DNA of 43,419 nucleotides from Pedobacter sp. Leaf250 (GCF_920984735.1 NZ_CAKLBU010000031.1:1-43419); one strand, 5' to 3'. Numbered from the stretch's first letter, positions 1 through 7,732 are shown. Made by a program: numbers and translations. The notes: generated by a model not told the origin, from the sequence alone.

Positions 1-96
1 GCCTATAAGATAAGAAAACAAAACAACAAAAACAAATTTAAAATTCTGATAATCAGATGTTTATGATGATAATTCATTAATTAAAAAACAAAAAAA

Positions 97-118
97 GTCG
101 GAAGAAAAATCTTCCGAC
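97..118 (-). terminator. Terminator of the small secreted protein gene
   Basis: A perfect 9-bp stem (97-105 with 110-118) closes a 4-nt AAAA loop. Read on the minus strand it is followed by a run of T (the A-rich stretch 81-96 on the plus strand), as expected for an intrinsic terminator 50 bases past the stop codon at 171. Confidence 0.8.
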
Positions 119-170
119 CACGACTAAGTTTATAAGCTCCTCTTTTTAAATTTTTCTTTTGCAATTAATG

Positions 171-488
171 TTATTGCTGCAATTTTATTTCGCCCAAATC
201 GGTAGTGGCACTATCTTTTACGGCAACCTTTTCAATTAAGGTATCTTTGTATGGCGCATTCGCTCTTATTAAAATGGTGTAAACGCCTTCTTTCAAATTG
301 GTAAACGTAAATGCACCCTGACTTATCTGTGCTTTAAGCGTATCCGTTCCCGCCACTAAAGAAACGTCGGCAACAGCGTCAGCCGGACTAACTCTCCCAA
401 CAATTCCACCAACTTTTATAAAAGAGAATGCTAAAAAGAATATAGTTGATAACATCAATGCGGTTAAAAATACACCTAGCTTTTTCAT
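171..488 (-). CDS. Small secreted carboxypeptidase-regulatory-like (Ig-fold) protein
   Basis: A 105-residue protein begins with a signal-peptide-like segment (MKK, then a hydrophobic run to about residue 24). A short all-beta domain follows with the pattern GGIVGRV near the start, a middle TFTNLKEGVYTI stretch and a closing DLGEIKL strand. That pattern is typical of carboxypeptidase-regulatory/CNA-B-like Ig domains, which Bacteroidetes attach to envelope proteins. Here the domain stands alone, so binding or structural work at the cell surface is inferred. I start at the ATG at 486-488 because the 12 residues upstream would precede the signal peptide. It is a single gene with its own terminator. 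The function is unknown. Confidence 0.7.
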   Translation of the reverse strand: MKKLGVFLTALMLSTIFFLAFSFIKVGGIVGRVSPADAVADVSLVAGTDTLKAQISQGAFTFTNLKEGVYTILIRANAPYKDTLIEKVAVKDSATTDLGEIKLQQ

Positions 489-790
489 ATTAATTATTTT
501 AGGGGATGAAAATATAAATATCAACCGTTAAACAGTTGTATCAGAAAAATTGTTTGTCGCAGATTTAGAACACTGTATTATCTCTTAACGCTTATTTGTC
601 TGAATTTTTGTACATGATATTTAAAGTTTGTTTAAAATAGTGCCCTGAAAACGTTAACAGATCGTTAAAACAAGATTAGAATGTAACATATCCATAGTGT
701 TAAACAGACACGAAGTCATGTTTTCGTCATGAAACATCCCTAGTAAAATTTTTGGCAATAATGTTGTAATAAGCAGAACATATATGCGTT
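489..790. other. Intergenic stretch without a gene
   Basis: The roughly 300 bases between the divergent secreted-protein gene and the candidate RNA at about 798 hold no convincing ORF or repeat. On the plus strand TTG at 763-765 followed by TGCGTTTTG near 785 resembles a weak Bacteroidetes -33/-7 pair that could start the RNA candidate. Confidence 0.5.
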
Positions 791-797
791 TTGTATA

Positions 798-919
798 TAC
801 TTTAGAAAAAGATCTAAAGCTTCCTCCGCGGATTAGTTACCCGCAATGAGGATTTCTTCATAAATAGTTTGTTTGGTTTATTATCCGGTCAGAGGAGCCC
901 TCCTCGACCGGATTTTTTC
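798..919 (+). ncRNA. Candidate structured small RNA or attenuator leader
   Basis: Three hairpins sit in a row. The first is 800-806 with 813-819 (7 bp). The second is 822-826 with 848-852 plus 828-831 with 841-844. The third is a strong GC-rich hairpin at 883-913 followed by TTTTTT, which is an intrinsic terminator. Between the second and third lies the 17-nt motif ATAGTTTGTTTGGTTTA (864-880), which recurs at 26199-26215. No ORF covers the region. It could be a free sRNA of about 120 nt, for example a 6S-Flavo-like RNA (not verified). It could instead be a leader that attenuates the kinase gene downstream, because TCCTC at 822-826 can pair with GAGGA at 848-852 or with GAGGA at 892-896. Confidence 0.45.
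883..919 (+). terminator. Strong intrinsic terminator
   Basis: Stem 883-890 pairs with 906-913 and continues as GAGGA/TCCTC around a GCC-type loop, with one bulged A at 891. It is followed by six T at 914-919. No plus-strand CDS lies upstream, so it must end a non-coding transcript or an attenuated leader. Confidence 0.8.
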
Positions 920-969
920 TTTTAAAGGGTTTTTCTTTTACATTTGATTTGATCGTTAAAAAATTTAGT

Positions 970-1500
970 GTGAGCCATTCTATTAAAAAAATTGCCATTG
1001 TAGGTCCGGAAAGCACAGGAAAATCGACCATGTCGCAACTGCTTGCAAAATATTATAAAGTTTCTTGGGTACCAGAGTATGCCCGCTATTATTGCGAAAA
1101 CTTAACTGCACCTTATACCTTACAGGATGAAGTAAACATGTATTACGGCCAGGTAGCTTTGGAAGATGCCATTTTAGTAACAACTGAAAATGATTTTATT
1201 ATTTGCGATACCACCTTTGTTACGGTAAAAATTTGGAGCGATGAAATGTTGGGCGAAACACCTCAATTGGTTCTGGATGCTTTACCGAAAAGACCTTATG
1301 ATCTTTATTTGTTAATGGACATTGATTTGCCATGGCAGGATGATCCGTTAAGGGATTTCCCCAACCAGCGTGAATATTTTATGGAAGTGTGGCATAAAGA
1401 ACTTAAAGCGTTAAATGCAAATTATAAAATAATTAGTGGAATAGGCGATGTTCGTATTCAGAATGCAATAAAAGCGATTGATGAATTTTTAGGTTTATAG
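970..1500 (+). CDS. NadR-like nucleoside kinase (AAA_28 P-loop ATPase)
   Basis: The protein has a Walker A motif, GPESTGKST, close to the N-terminus. It then carries PEYARYY and a late Walker B-like CDTTFVTVKIW segment, the layout of the C-terminal ribosylnicotinamide kinase domain of NadR. There is no NMN adenylyltransferase domain, so it is a stand-alone kinase of about 176 residues. In Bacteroidetes such kinases accompany PnuC/PnuT-type vitamin transporters; no transporter is seen here. Phosphorylation of nicotinamide riboside is the family role, and a role in thiamine salvage is only suggested by the neighbours. The start is uncertain: GTG at 970 puts nine residues before the P-loop as in homologues, while TTG at 949 would add seven. 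TACATTTG at 939-946 fits a -7 box and favours 970. Confidence 0.75.
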   Translation: MSHSIKKIAIVGPESTGKSTMSQLLAKYYKVSWVPEYARYYCENLTAPYTLQDEVNMYYGQVALEDAILVTTENDFIICDTTFVTVKIWSDEMLGETPQLVLDALPKRPYDLYLLMDIDLPWQDDPLRDFPNQREYFMEVWHKELKALNANYKIISGIGDVRIQNAIKAIDEFLGL

Positions 1501-1556
1501 TTTTTGAAAAGCAATTGCTGTGGTTATTGGGTCAAATTGTTCCCGCCCCCGCTTCT

Positions 1557-1716
1557 GCCACAATGAAAAATTGTGGGCATCTCGCTATGGTCGGGTTTAG
1601 GTGGCAACATAGTTGTACAACCTTAAGTTAACTAAACCCGATTAAAATGAAAATCCTTTTTATATTTTGAAAGTTACTAACCCAAATAAGCAAAATGCCA
1701 TTAGGGTTAGTAACTT
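1557..1716. repeat. Cluster of inverted repeats, possibly a decayed element
   Basis: Three hairpins occur within 160 bases. CCACAAT/ATTGTGG is at 1558-1564 and 1570-1576. A 10-bp pair, TCGGGTTTAG/CTAAACCCGA, is at 1591-1600 and 1632-1641 and encloses the palindrome GTTGTACAAC (1612-1621). A 13-bp pair is at 1671-1683 and 1704-1716 with a 20-nt loop. The first part (about 1540-1600) is more GC-rich than its surroundings. The last hairpin may terminate the kinase gene. I recognise no transposase, and the element type is unknown. Confidence 0.5.
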
Positions 1717-1842
1717 AATTATAAAAAGATTGTAATGTAAGCAGGGCAGAAATTGACTGACAAGGAATAAAAATTGCTTTTCAAAAAAGATTATCTGACA
1801 TTTTAAAACAATCTTCACATATTTTTCTACATTTGCCCCATC

Positions 1843-2014
1843 ATTAGGGGTGCCTTGTTTGTTATAAACACAAAAACGGGCTGAGATCATACCCATTTTA
1901 AGTAAAAAGTGAAAAGTAGAAAGTAAAAAGTTTGGATCACGCAAACTTTCAACTTTTAACCCTCAACTTTTAACTTGAATGCACCTGATCCGGGTAATGC
2001 CGGCGTAGGGATTG
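1843..2014 (+). promoter_or_regulatory. TPP riboswitch with a large junction insertion
   Basis: The conserved THI-element blocks are present in order: GGGGTGCC (1847-1854), GGGCTGAGATCATACCC (about 1878-1894), CACCTGATCCGGGTAATG (1982-1999) and CCGGCGTAGGGA (2000-2011). GGGGT and ACCC form P2, and TGTTT/AAACA inside 1854-1875 extends P3. About 80 bases (1895-1976) are inserted between P2 and the CCTGATC strand. They consist of AAAAGT-type words, a tight 8-bp hairpin (1927-1934 with 1942-1949) and then TCAACTTTT-type words, so the insert can fold back on itself. The riboswitch lies directly upstream of the TonB receptor and should repress it when TPP is bound. Confidence 0.9.
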
Positions 2015-2083
2015 GAGTTATGGAAGTTTAACTGAAATCGGGAGTACCCCTATTTCCGATGGGTTTAACTAAAAACAAAAACA

Positions 2084-4456
2084 TTGAAAAATTTACTTTT
2101 TGCAGCTCTTGTTGCAATGTTGCCTTTCTTCGCATGGGCACAAAATTCGGTTACAGGAAAAGTAACGGATAACAATCAAAACGCTTTACCTGGCGCAACC
2201 ATTAAACTTAAAAACCAAAAAACATCGGTTATTAGCGATGCCAACGGCAATTACACTTTAGGCAATTTGGCTAATGGGAATTATACCGTTGTGGTAAGTT
2301 ATGTAGGTTACAGGTCTCAGGAAAAATCAATCAATCTAACTGGCAATGCAAGTTTAAATTTTGCCTTGGTACAGCAAAATTTTCTGGCTGATGAAGTGGT
2401 GGTTAGCGCTACACGGGCTTCGAAAAATTCGGCAACCACTTATCGAAACATGGATAAGGAAGAGTTGGCGAAAAATAATTTAGGTCAGGATTTACCGTAT
2501 TTATTAAACCAAACGCCCTCAGTTGTGGTAACATCTGATGCGGGCGCTGGCGTGGGCTACACAGGTTTACGCATTCGAGGTAGTGATGCAACCCGCATTA
2601 ATGTTACCCTAAACGGTATTCCGTTAAATGATGCCGAAAGTCAGGGAAGTTTTTTTATTAATTTGCCCGATTTGGCATCATCAGTTGATAATATCCAAAT
2701 TCAACGCGGCGTAGGTACATCAACAAATGGAGCCGGTGCTTTTGGCGGTAGCTTGAATATTCAAACCACCACACGTAGAGATTCTGCCTATGCTGAACTG
2801 AACAATACTTTCGGCTCTTACGATACCTGGAAAAACACAGTAAGTGTAGGTTCTGGCTTAATTGCCAATAAATTCACTTTTGACGGCCGCTTATCCAGAA
2901 TCAAATCTGATGGATATGTAGATCGTGCTTCTTCAAATTTGAAATCATTTTTTGTTTCGGGTGCTTATTACGGCAAAAAAGATATTCTTCGTGCCAACGT
3001 TTTCAGCGGAACTGAAAAAACCTACCAGGCCTGGAATGGCATTAGCGAAGATATGCTGGTTACCAACCGCAGACACAACGATTTTACCTACGATAACCAA
3101 ACCGATAATTATCAGCAGGATCATTATCAATTATTCTACACCAGAAACATTACCAATCAATTGGTAGCAAATGCCGCCCTACATTATACTTATGGAAGAG
3201 GTTACTACGAAGAATACAAAGAAGACCGTAAATTATCGGATTATGGAATTCCAGCTGTGGTATTGGGTGGAGTAACACAAAATACTTCCGATTTAGTAAG
3301 AAGGCTTTGGTTGGATAACGATTTTTATGGTGTAACCTACTCCCTAAATTATACGCCTCAAAACAACCTGAATTTTGTATTGGGCGGTGCTTACAATGAA
3401 TATAAAGGAAAACACTTTGATGAAGTAATTTGGGCACAGTTTGCCAATTACGATGGCAGTGGATCTATCCGTCACAGGTATGATGATAATGATGCTTTTA
3501 AAACAGATTTCAACATTTTTGGTAGGATGAATTACCAGGTTGATCAGTTTAACTTTTTTGCTGATTTGCAGTATAGAAGGGTATATTATTCTTATTTCGG
3601 GATTGATCCAAATGGCAACCCGGGACAACAAAATGCTACGCTAGATTTCTTTAACCCGAAAGCAGGTTTAACTTATAATTTCAGTGATAAGAGCAACGTT
3701 TACGCATCAGTTGCTGTTGGAAATAAAGAGCCTAACAGAAGGGATTTCACAGATTCAAATATCAATAGCCGTCCAAAACCTGAACATTTAACCGATGTAG
3801 AGGCAGGTTATCGTACACAATTTTCCAATATTTCTTTAGGCGTTAATGGTTTCGCCATGTTTTACAAAGATCAGTTAATCAATACTGGAAAATTAAATGA
3901 TGTTGGCGGACAAACACGTCAAAACGTTCCTGACAGTTATAGGGCTGGGATCGAAATTGATGGGAGATGGCAGATTGTTAAAAATCTATCCTGGGCGGCA
4001 ACGGCCACCTTCAGCAGAAATAAAATTAAAGACTTTACTGAATTTATTTATGATGATGCAAATGGCGCCTTAACTACTTTCAATTATAGCAACACAAATA
4101 TTGCTTTTTCTCCATCTATCATTGCATCAAGCGAGATTAATTACAATGTATTATCAAATGCAAGTGTGGCGTTTTTAAGCAAATACGTAGGCAAACAGAA
4201 CCTGGATAATACTTCGGCTGATTCGAGAACGCTCTCTAGTTTCTTTGTTAACGATATTCGTTTGAGTTACAATACACCATTGGCTGGAATAAAAAATGTG
4301 GGCTTAAGCTTATTAATCAATAATGTTTTCAGCACTTTGTATGAAAGCAATGGCGGCACTTATCCTTATTTATACGCCGGAGATTTAAGCAGATCTAACT
4401 ACTACTATCCACAGGCCACCCGCAACTTTTTGTTGAGTTTGAATGTGAAGTTTTAA
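2084..4456 (+). CDS. TonB-dependent outer-membrane receptor, probably thiamine uptake (Omr1-like)
   Basis: A 790-residue outer-membrane protein. It has a signal peptide ending near AWAQ (about residues 1-20) and a carboxypeptidase-regulatory-like domain (about 22-105: VTGKVTDNNQNALPGATI, then a VVVSYVGY strand). A TonB plug follows (about 110-225, with GYTGLRIRGSD, TLNGIPLND and QRGVGTSTNGAG), then a beta-barrel ending in an aromatic-rich strand (FLLSLNVKF). The TPP riboswitch in front makes thiamine or a phosphorylated form the likely substrate, as for TPP-controlled omr1 genes known in Bacteroidetes. That assignment rests on regulation and context, not on substrate residues. Translation starts at TTG (2084), the only start that keeps the signal peptide whole. 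An inner-membrane PnuT partner is not adjacent. Confidence 0.88.
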   Translation: MKNLLFAALVAMLPFFAWAQNSVTGKVTDNNQNALPGATIKLKNQKTSVISDANGNYTLGNLANGNYTVVVSYVGYRSQEKSINLTGNASLNFALVQQNFLADEVVVSATRASKNSATTYRNMDKEELAKNNLGQDLPYLLNQTPSVVVTSDAGAGVGYTGLRIRGSDATRINVTLNGIPLNDAESQGSFFINLPDLASSVDNIQIQRGVGTSTNGAGAFGGSLNIQTTTRRDSAYAELNNTFGSYDTWKNTVSVGSGLIANKFTFDGRLSRIKSDGYVDRASSNLKSFFVSGAYYGKKDILRANVFSGTEKTYQAWNGISEDMLVTNRRHNDFTYDNQTDNYQQDHYQLFYTRNITNQLVANAALHYTYGRGYYEEYKEDRKLSDYGIPAVVLGGVTQNTSDLVRRLWLDNDFYGVTYSLNYTPQNNLNFVLGGAYNEYKGKHFDEVIWAQFANYDGSGSIRHRYDDNDAFKTDFNIFGRMNYQVDQFNFFADLQYRRVYYSYFGIDPNGNPGQQNATLDFFNPKAGLTYNFSDKSNVYASVAVGNKEPNRRDFTDSNINSRPKPEHLTDVEAGYRTQFSNISLGVNGFAMFYKDQLINTGKLNDVGGQTRQNVPDSYRAGIEIDGRWQIVKNLSWAATATFSRNKIKDFTEFIYDDANGALTTFNYSNTNIAFSPSIIASSEINYNVLSNASVAFLSKYVGKQNLDNTSADSRTLSSFFVNDIRLSYNTPLAGIKNVGLSLLINNVFSTLYESNGGTYPYLYAGDLSRSNYYYPQATRNFLLSLNVKF

Positions 4457-4480
4457 GGGCGAGCTTAAATTCATTACATT

Positions 4481-4544
4481 CGTCATAGCGAGGCTCGAAG
4501 CAATCTCATTCGCTAAATAGATTGCTTCGTGCCTCGCTATGACG
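4481..4544. repeat. Palindromic intergenic repeat, 26-bp arms
   Basis: Arms 4481-4506 and 4519-4544 are complementary at 25 of 26 positions around a 12-nt loop, and TTTTTTTT follows. The arm reads CGTCATAGCGAGGC..., the same family as the copy at 6319-6395 and the half copy at 43121-43152. Sitting 24 bases after the receptor stop with a T-run, it can act as its terminator or reduce transcription into thiE. Confidence 0.92.
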
Positions 4545-4565
4545 ATTTTTTTTTATAACCATTAC

Positions 4566-5198
4566 ATGAAATACATCGAAAAACTTCAATACATTACCCA
4601 TGATGTACCAAATTTCCCTCACATTGATCAAGTGCAGTTGGCTTGCGAGGCAGGAGCAAAATGGATTCAGTACCGTTGTTTAACCAAAAGCAACGAGGAA
4701 CTTTTAGCCGACATTAATGCCATTGCCGAAGTTTGCGATGACTGGGGTACAACACTAATAGTAACCGATCACATTCATTTAAATGGCAAAGCTGATATTC
4801 AAGGTTTTCATATTGAAGATATGAATGCCGATTTTACCGCTTTGAGAAAATTAGTTGGCGATGATATTACTTTAGGAGGTTCTGCAAATACAGCCGAAAA
4901 TATGATCCGTTTGGCTAATGAAGGGGCTGACTATGTTGGCTTAGGCCCATTTTCTACAACCGAAACCAAGCCAAATAATTTTCCGCTTTTAGCTGCTGAT
5001 GACTATTCTTCTATTATAAACCAACTTAAAAAACTACAAATAGATATCCCGGTTTTAGCTGTTGGCGGAATTAAAATTTACGATGTAAAGGCTTTAATGC
5101 AAACGGGCATCTATGGCATAGCTGTTTCAGGCGCAATTTATTCTGCTGATGACTTTATCGAGGCCTATCAGGACTTCTATGATTTGGTGAAACTTTAA
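4566..5198 (+). CDS. thiE: Thiamine phosphate synthase
   Basis: A 210-residue TIM-barrel protein that joins the thiazole and pyrimidine halves into thiamine monophosphate in the cytoplasm. ThiE signatures are visible in order: IQYRCLTKS (the QxR phosphate/pyrimidine strand), VTDHIHL in place of the usual NDR, GFHIEDMN, GGSANTAEN, GADYVGLGPFSTTETKPN (pyrophosphate loop), LAVGGI and GIAVSGAI at the C-terminus. The longer frame that begins at 4539 starts inside the palindromic repeat, so I use the ATG at 4566. No thiazole or pyrimidine synthesis genes are nearby, which fits a salvage role. It is downstream of the TPP-controlled receptor, but the repeat between them may uncouple the two. Confidence 0.88.
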   Translation: MKYIEKLQYITHDVPNFPHIDQVQLACEAGAKWIQYRCLTKSNEELLADINAIAEVCDDWGTTLIVTDHIHLNGKADIQGFHIEDMNADFTALRKLVGDDITLGGSANTAENMIRLANEGADYVGLGPFSTTETKPNNFPLLAADDYSSIINQLKKLQIDIPVLAVGGIKIYDVKALMQTGIYGIAVSGAIYSADDFIEAYQDFYDLVKL

Positions 5199-5248
5199 TC
5201 TTAAACTTGATGCTAGCTACTTGATACTTTAATTTTTATCTTCGCAAT

Positions 5249-5809
5249 ATGTCATCACATCACATTGTAAAAGAAAAACAAGAGCCAGCTTTATATATCG
5301 ATGATCTTGGAAATTTTAATGAAGAATTACTAGGTCAGCTTTTAGAGTGGAGCCCAACCCTTTTGGTTAATGGAGAACATTACGATAAAATATTCTCGCT
5401 GGGTTTAAAAGTTGATGTTTTGGTTAACGGAAGCAATCAAGATGTACAGGAAGACACCAAGATTATCCAAGGTCCGGTTGATGCTTTGATGGTGGCTATA
5501 AATTATCTATTCGAAGAAAAATATCCTGCCGTAAATGTAATTAGCCGTAAATTTGATTTGGAAAAATTTGCGGGTTTTGAAGATCAGATTAACATTGTAG
5601 TCTTTACGGAAAAGGCCAAACACTACCCTATAAAATCTGGATTCTCTGTATGGAAACCAGCTGGAAGTCAGTTTTTAATTCACGGCAATCGTTATCTGGA
5701 AGTAACCAATTTAATGCAAAATGAAGAGGAAGTTTTCGAAGTGGTTGATGATGGTTTTGTTGAGTTTACTTTTTCAGGACTGCCAATTTTCGTTAGTGAA
5801 CCATTATGA
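5249..5809 (+). CDS. Probable thiamine pyrophosphokinase (Bacteroidetes type)
   Basis: A 186-residue cytoplasmic protein. The N-terminus SSHHIVKEKQEPAL and the phrase ELLGQLLEWSPT are what I associate with Sphingobacteriaceae proteins annotated as thiamine pyrophosphokinase. The C-terminal half is a beta-rich segment (KSGFSVWKPAGSQFLI ... VVDDGFVEFTFSG ... PIFVSE) like the thiamine-binding half of that family. The usual N-terminal acidic motifs of ThiN/TPK (DGaa and GDxDS) are not visible; the equivalent places read VNGEHYD and VNGSNQD. Activity may therefore be altered, or the family may use other residues. Its place after thiE fits the last step, thiamine to TPP. The stop overlaps the start of the acetyltransferase gene by 4 bases, so the two are probably co-translated. 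Confidence 0.62.
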   Translation: MSSHHIVKEKQEPALYIDDLGNFNEELLGQLLEWSPTLLVNGEHYDKIFSLGLKVDVLVNGSNQDVQEDTKIIQGPVDALMVAINYLFEEKYPAVNVISRKFDLEKFAGFEDQINIVVFTEKAKHYPIKSGFSVWKPAGSQFLIHGNRYLEVTNLMQNEEEVFEVVDDGFVEFTFSGLPIFVSEPL

Positions 5810-6300
5810 TTACGATTAGAAAAGCCAAAGAGCAAGACATAGAAATTATCAGGGATATTGCCGCAGCAACATGGCCGGCTACCTATCTCGAAATTATTGG
5901 GCAAAATCAAATCGATTACATGCTCGAGAAAATGTATAGCAAAGGGGAGTTGCTTGGACAACTGTTGGAAGGGCATATCTTTTTAATTGCCGAGGATAAT
6001 GAAAATCAATTTGGTTTCGCTGGTTACTCAATTGTTGATCATGAAGAAAGAACCTACAAACTGCACAAACTTTATGTTTTGCCTTCAGCTCATGGAAAAG
6101 GTGTTGGAAAAATCTTGATTAATGAGGTTTTCAATCAAGTAAAAGATGCCGGAGGAGCTGCACTGCAACTCAATGTTAATAAACACAATAAGGCTAAAGA
6201 CTTCTATTTAAAAGGTGGTTTCACCATAAAAGAATCCGTAAAAATCGATATCGGTGGAGGTTATTTTATGGATGATTATGTAATGGAATATCGGTTTTAG
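5806..6300 (+). CDS. GNAT-family N-acetyltransferase
   Basis: A 164-residue GNAT protein. Beta-strand 1 and helix 1 (TIRKAKEQDIEIIRDIA) come first. The acetyl-CoA-binding motif A is LYVLPSAHGKGVGKIL (about residues 89-104), with QLNVNKHNKAKDFYLKGGF (motif B, Asn and Tyr) after it. The fold and cofactor are clear. The acceptor could be a small molecule or a protein N-terminus and cannot be told from sequence. The ATG lies inside the end of the preceding gene (ATGA overlap), which indicates translational coupling with the pyrophosphokinase-type gene. Confidence 0.88.
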   Translation: MITIRKAKEQDIEIIRDIAAATWPATYLEIIGQNQIDYMLEKMYSKGELLGQLLEGHIFLIAEDNENQFGFAGYSIVDHEERTYKLHKLYVLPSAHGKGVGKILINEVFNQVKDAGGAALQLNVNKHNKAKDFYLKGGFTIKESVKIDIGGGYFMDDYVMEYRF

Positions 6301-6318
6301 GCTTCAATACTTAACGGT

Positions 6319-6395
6319 CGTCATTGCGAGGCACGAAGCAATCTTAACACAAAAGCAAATCCAATATTGAGATTGATTCGTGCCTCGCAATGACG
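6319..6395. repeat. Palindromic intergenic repeat, 26-bp arms, between convergent genes
   Basis: Arms 6319-6344 and 6370-6395 match as reverse complements at 25 of 26 positions around a 25-nt AT-rich loop. The arm differs from the copy at 4481 in only two positions (CGTCATTGCGAGGCACGAAG here). It lies exactly between the convergent acetyltransferase and M28 peptidase genes and probably ends both transcripts. Confidence 0.93.
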
Positions 6396-6406
6396 ATTTT
6401 GTAATC

Positions 6407-7714
6407 CTACTGCTTCAACTTCGGAATTCTTGTTGGCGTATCCGTTCCGTTAACAATTGAAGTTGCACTTTTAGCAATGGCCTTTATGGTTGCTAATATA
6501 TTCTCAACATCCAATGTGCTATATTCATCTTTCACAGTGTGATAAAATTTATCTATATCAATTTGATCTGTACTAATCGTATGTGCCGGAACACCTAGTG
6601 CTGCTAACGTTGCATTATCGCTTCTGTAAAATAAATTTTGTTCGGTGTATGGATCTGGATGAAAAGTGAATTCTGTACCAGCTAAATTTTTCTGCAAAAT
6701 TTTTCCGAAATCAGACTTGTCGTAACCAGTGATGAACGCTGTATTTTTACCGAATTTAGAGTCTTTTCCAATCATTTCAATGTTGAACATCGCCACTACT
6801 TCATCAGGGTTTAACTTACTGGAGAAATACTTTGCCCCATAGCCGCCAATTTCCTCAGCGGTGAAAGCCACGAAAATTAAAGTGCGTTCATTATTCTTTT
6901 GCGCCTTGTAGTATTTGGCCAAAGCAATCATTGCCGTTGTCCCGGAAGCATCATCATCTGCTCCGTTTGCAATGCTATCACCATTAACAGTTTTTATTAC
7001 GCCTAAATGATCGTAATGACCTGAAAAAACCACCAATTCTTTAGCTTTTGATTTTCCCGGAATTATTCCTGCAACATTAAACAAAGGCATTTTAGAAACC
7101 TTGCCTTTTAAAGCTACAGTAAAATCGTCGGCCTTATTGGCACCCAAAACAAAAACCTGAACCGCAGATTTTCCAGCGCCCATATCCTTTTCATCTAAAG
7201 TAGCAGGTTTATCAAAATAAGCTTTGTAGCGCTTAAAATTTTCAGCAAACTTCTCATCTACCAAAATGATTTGATTTTTGCCTGCTGAAAGCATCGATCT
7301 GAACTGGTTTACAAATGGCTTTTCCGGATCCAGCGTTACCACACTTGCATTGGATTTATTTAAAGTGATGTTTTCTTCATTTGCACCGGCGAGGATTACA
7401 TTTTCGGCAGCCATATCTTTACCATCAATCTTAATGGCTTTACTCACATTGGCCACTTGATATTTGTAAAAAGCCTGGCGGAAATTTTTCTCTCCGGCTA
7501 GCGGCTGTAATCCAATCTTTTTAAATTCAGATTCGATAAAAGTGGCTGCTTTATCAATTCCAGGAGAAAATGTTGCACGACCTTGCATCTCATCGCCACT
7601 TAAAGTTTTGATCAGATGATCGGCATATTCTCTGGTGATAATTTTATCGATATTTTGAGCATTTACCTGTAAACCTGCCATCCCGACAAGTGTAACTAGC
7701 AATAATTTTTTCAT
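6407..7714 (-). CDS. Secreted M28-family zinc aminopeptidase
   Basis: A 435-residue exported peptidase with a signal peptide ending at VNAQ (residue 20). The M28 co-catalytic zinc residues are visible in order: His in SGHYDHLG (about 232-238), Asp in GADDDASGTT (251-260), Glu-Glu in FTAEEIGGYGA (284-294), a ligand-region segment NIEMIGKDS (311-319) and the late His of AHTISTDQ. The family removes N-terminal amino acids from peptides in the periplasm or outside the cell. The gene follows the M61 peptidase by 18 bases on the same strand, so the two form a peptide-degrading operon. A central insert (about residues 90-200) resembles the PA-like lid of this family. Confidence 0.9.
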   Translation of the reverse strand: MKKLLLVTLVGMAGLQVNAQNIDKIITREYADHLIKTLSGDEMQGRATFSPGIDKAATFIESEFKKIGLQPLAGEKNFRQAFYKYQVANVSKAIKIDGKDMAAENVILAGANEENITLNKSNASVVTLDPEKPFVNQFRSMLSAGKNQIILVDEKFAENFKRYKAYFDKPATLDEKDMGAGKSAVQVFVLGANKADDFTVALKGKVSKMPLFNVAGIIPGKSKAKELVVFSGHYDHLGVIKTVNGDSIANGADDDASGTTAMIALAKYYKAQKNNERTLIFVAFTAEEIGGYGAKYFSSKLNPDEVVAMFNIEMIGKDSKFGKNTAFITGYDKSDFGKILQKNLAGTEFTFHPDPYTEQNLFYRSDNATLAALGVPAHTISTDQIDIDKFYHTVKDEYSTLDVENILATIKAIAKSATSIVNGTDTPTRIPKLKQ

Positions 7715-7732
7715 TTTATATTTATTAAGTTA

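Noticed and set aside
1660..1944. 94-residue minus-strand frame
   Set aside because: It crosses the 13-bp hairpin and the 5' half of the TPP riboswitch, so it is a shadow of structured non-coding DNA.
4539..4565. ThiE start at 4539
   Set aside because: This ATG lies inside the right arm of the palindromic repeat; homology begins at the ATG at 4566.
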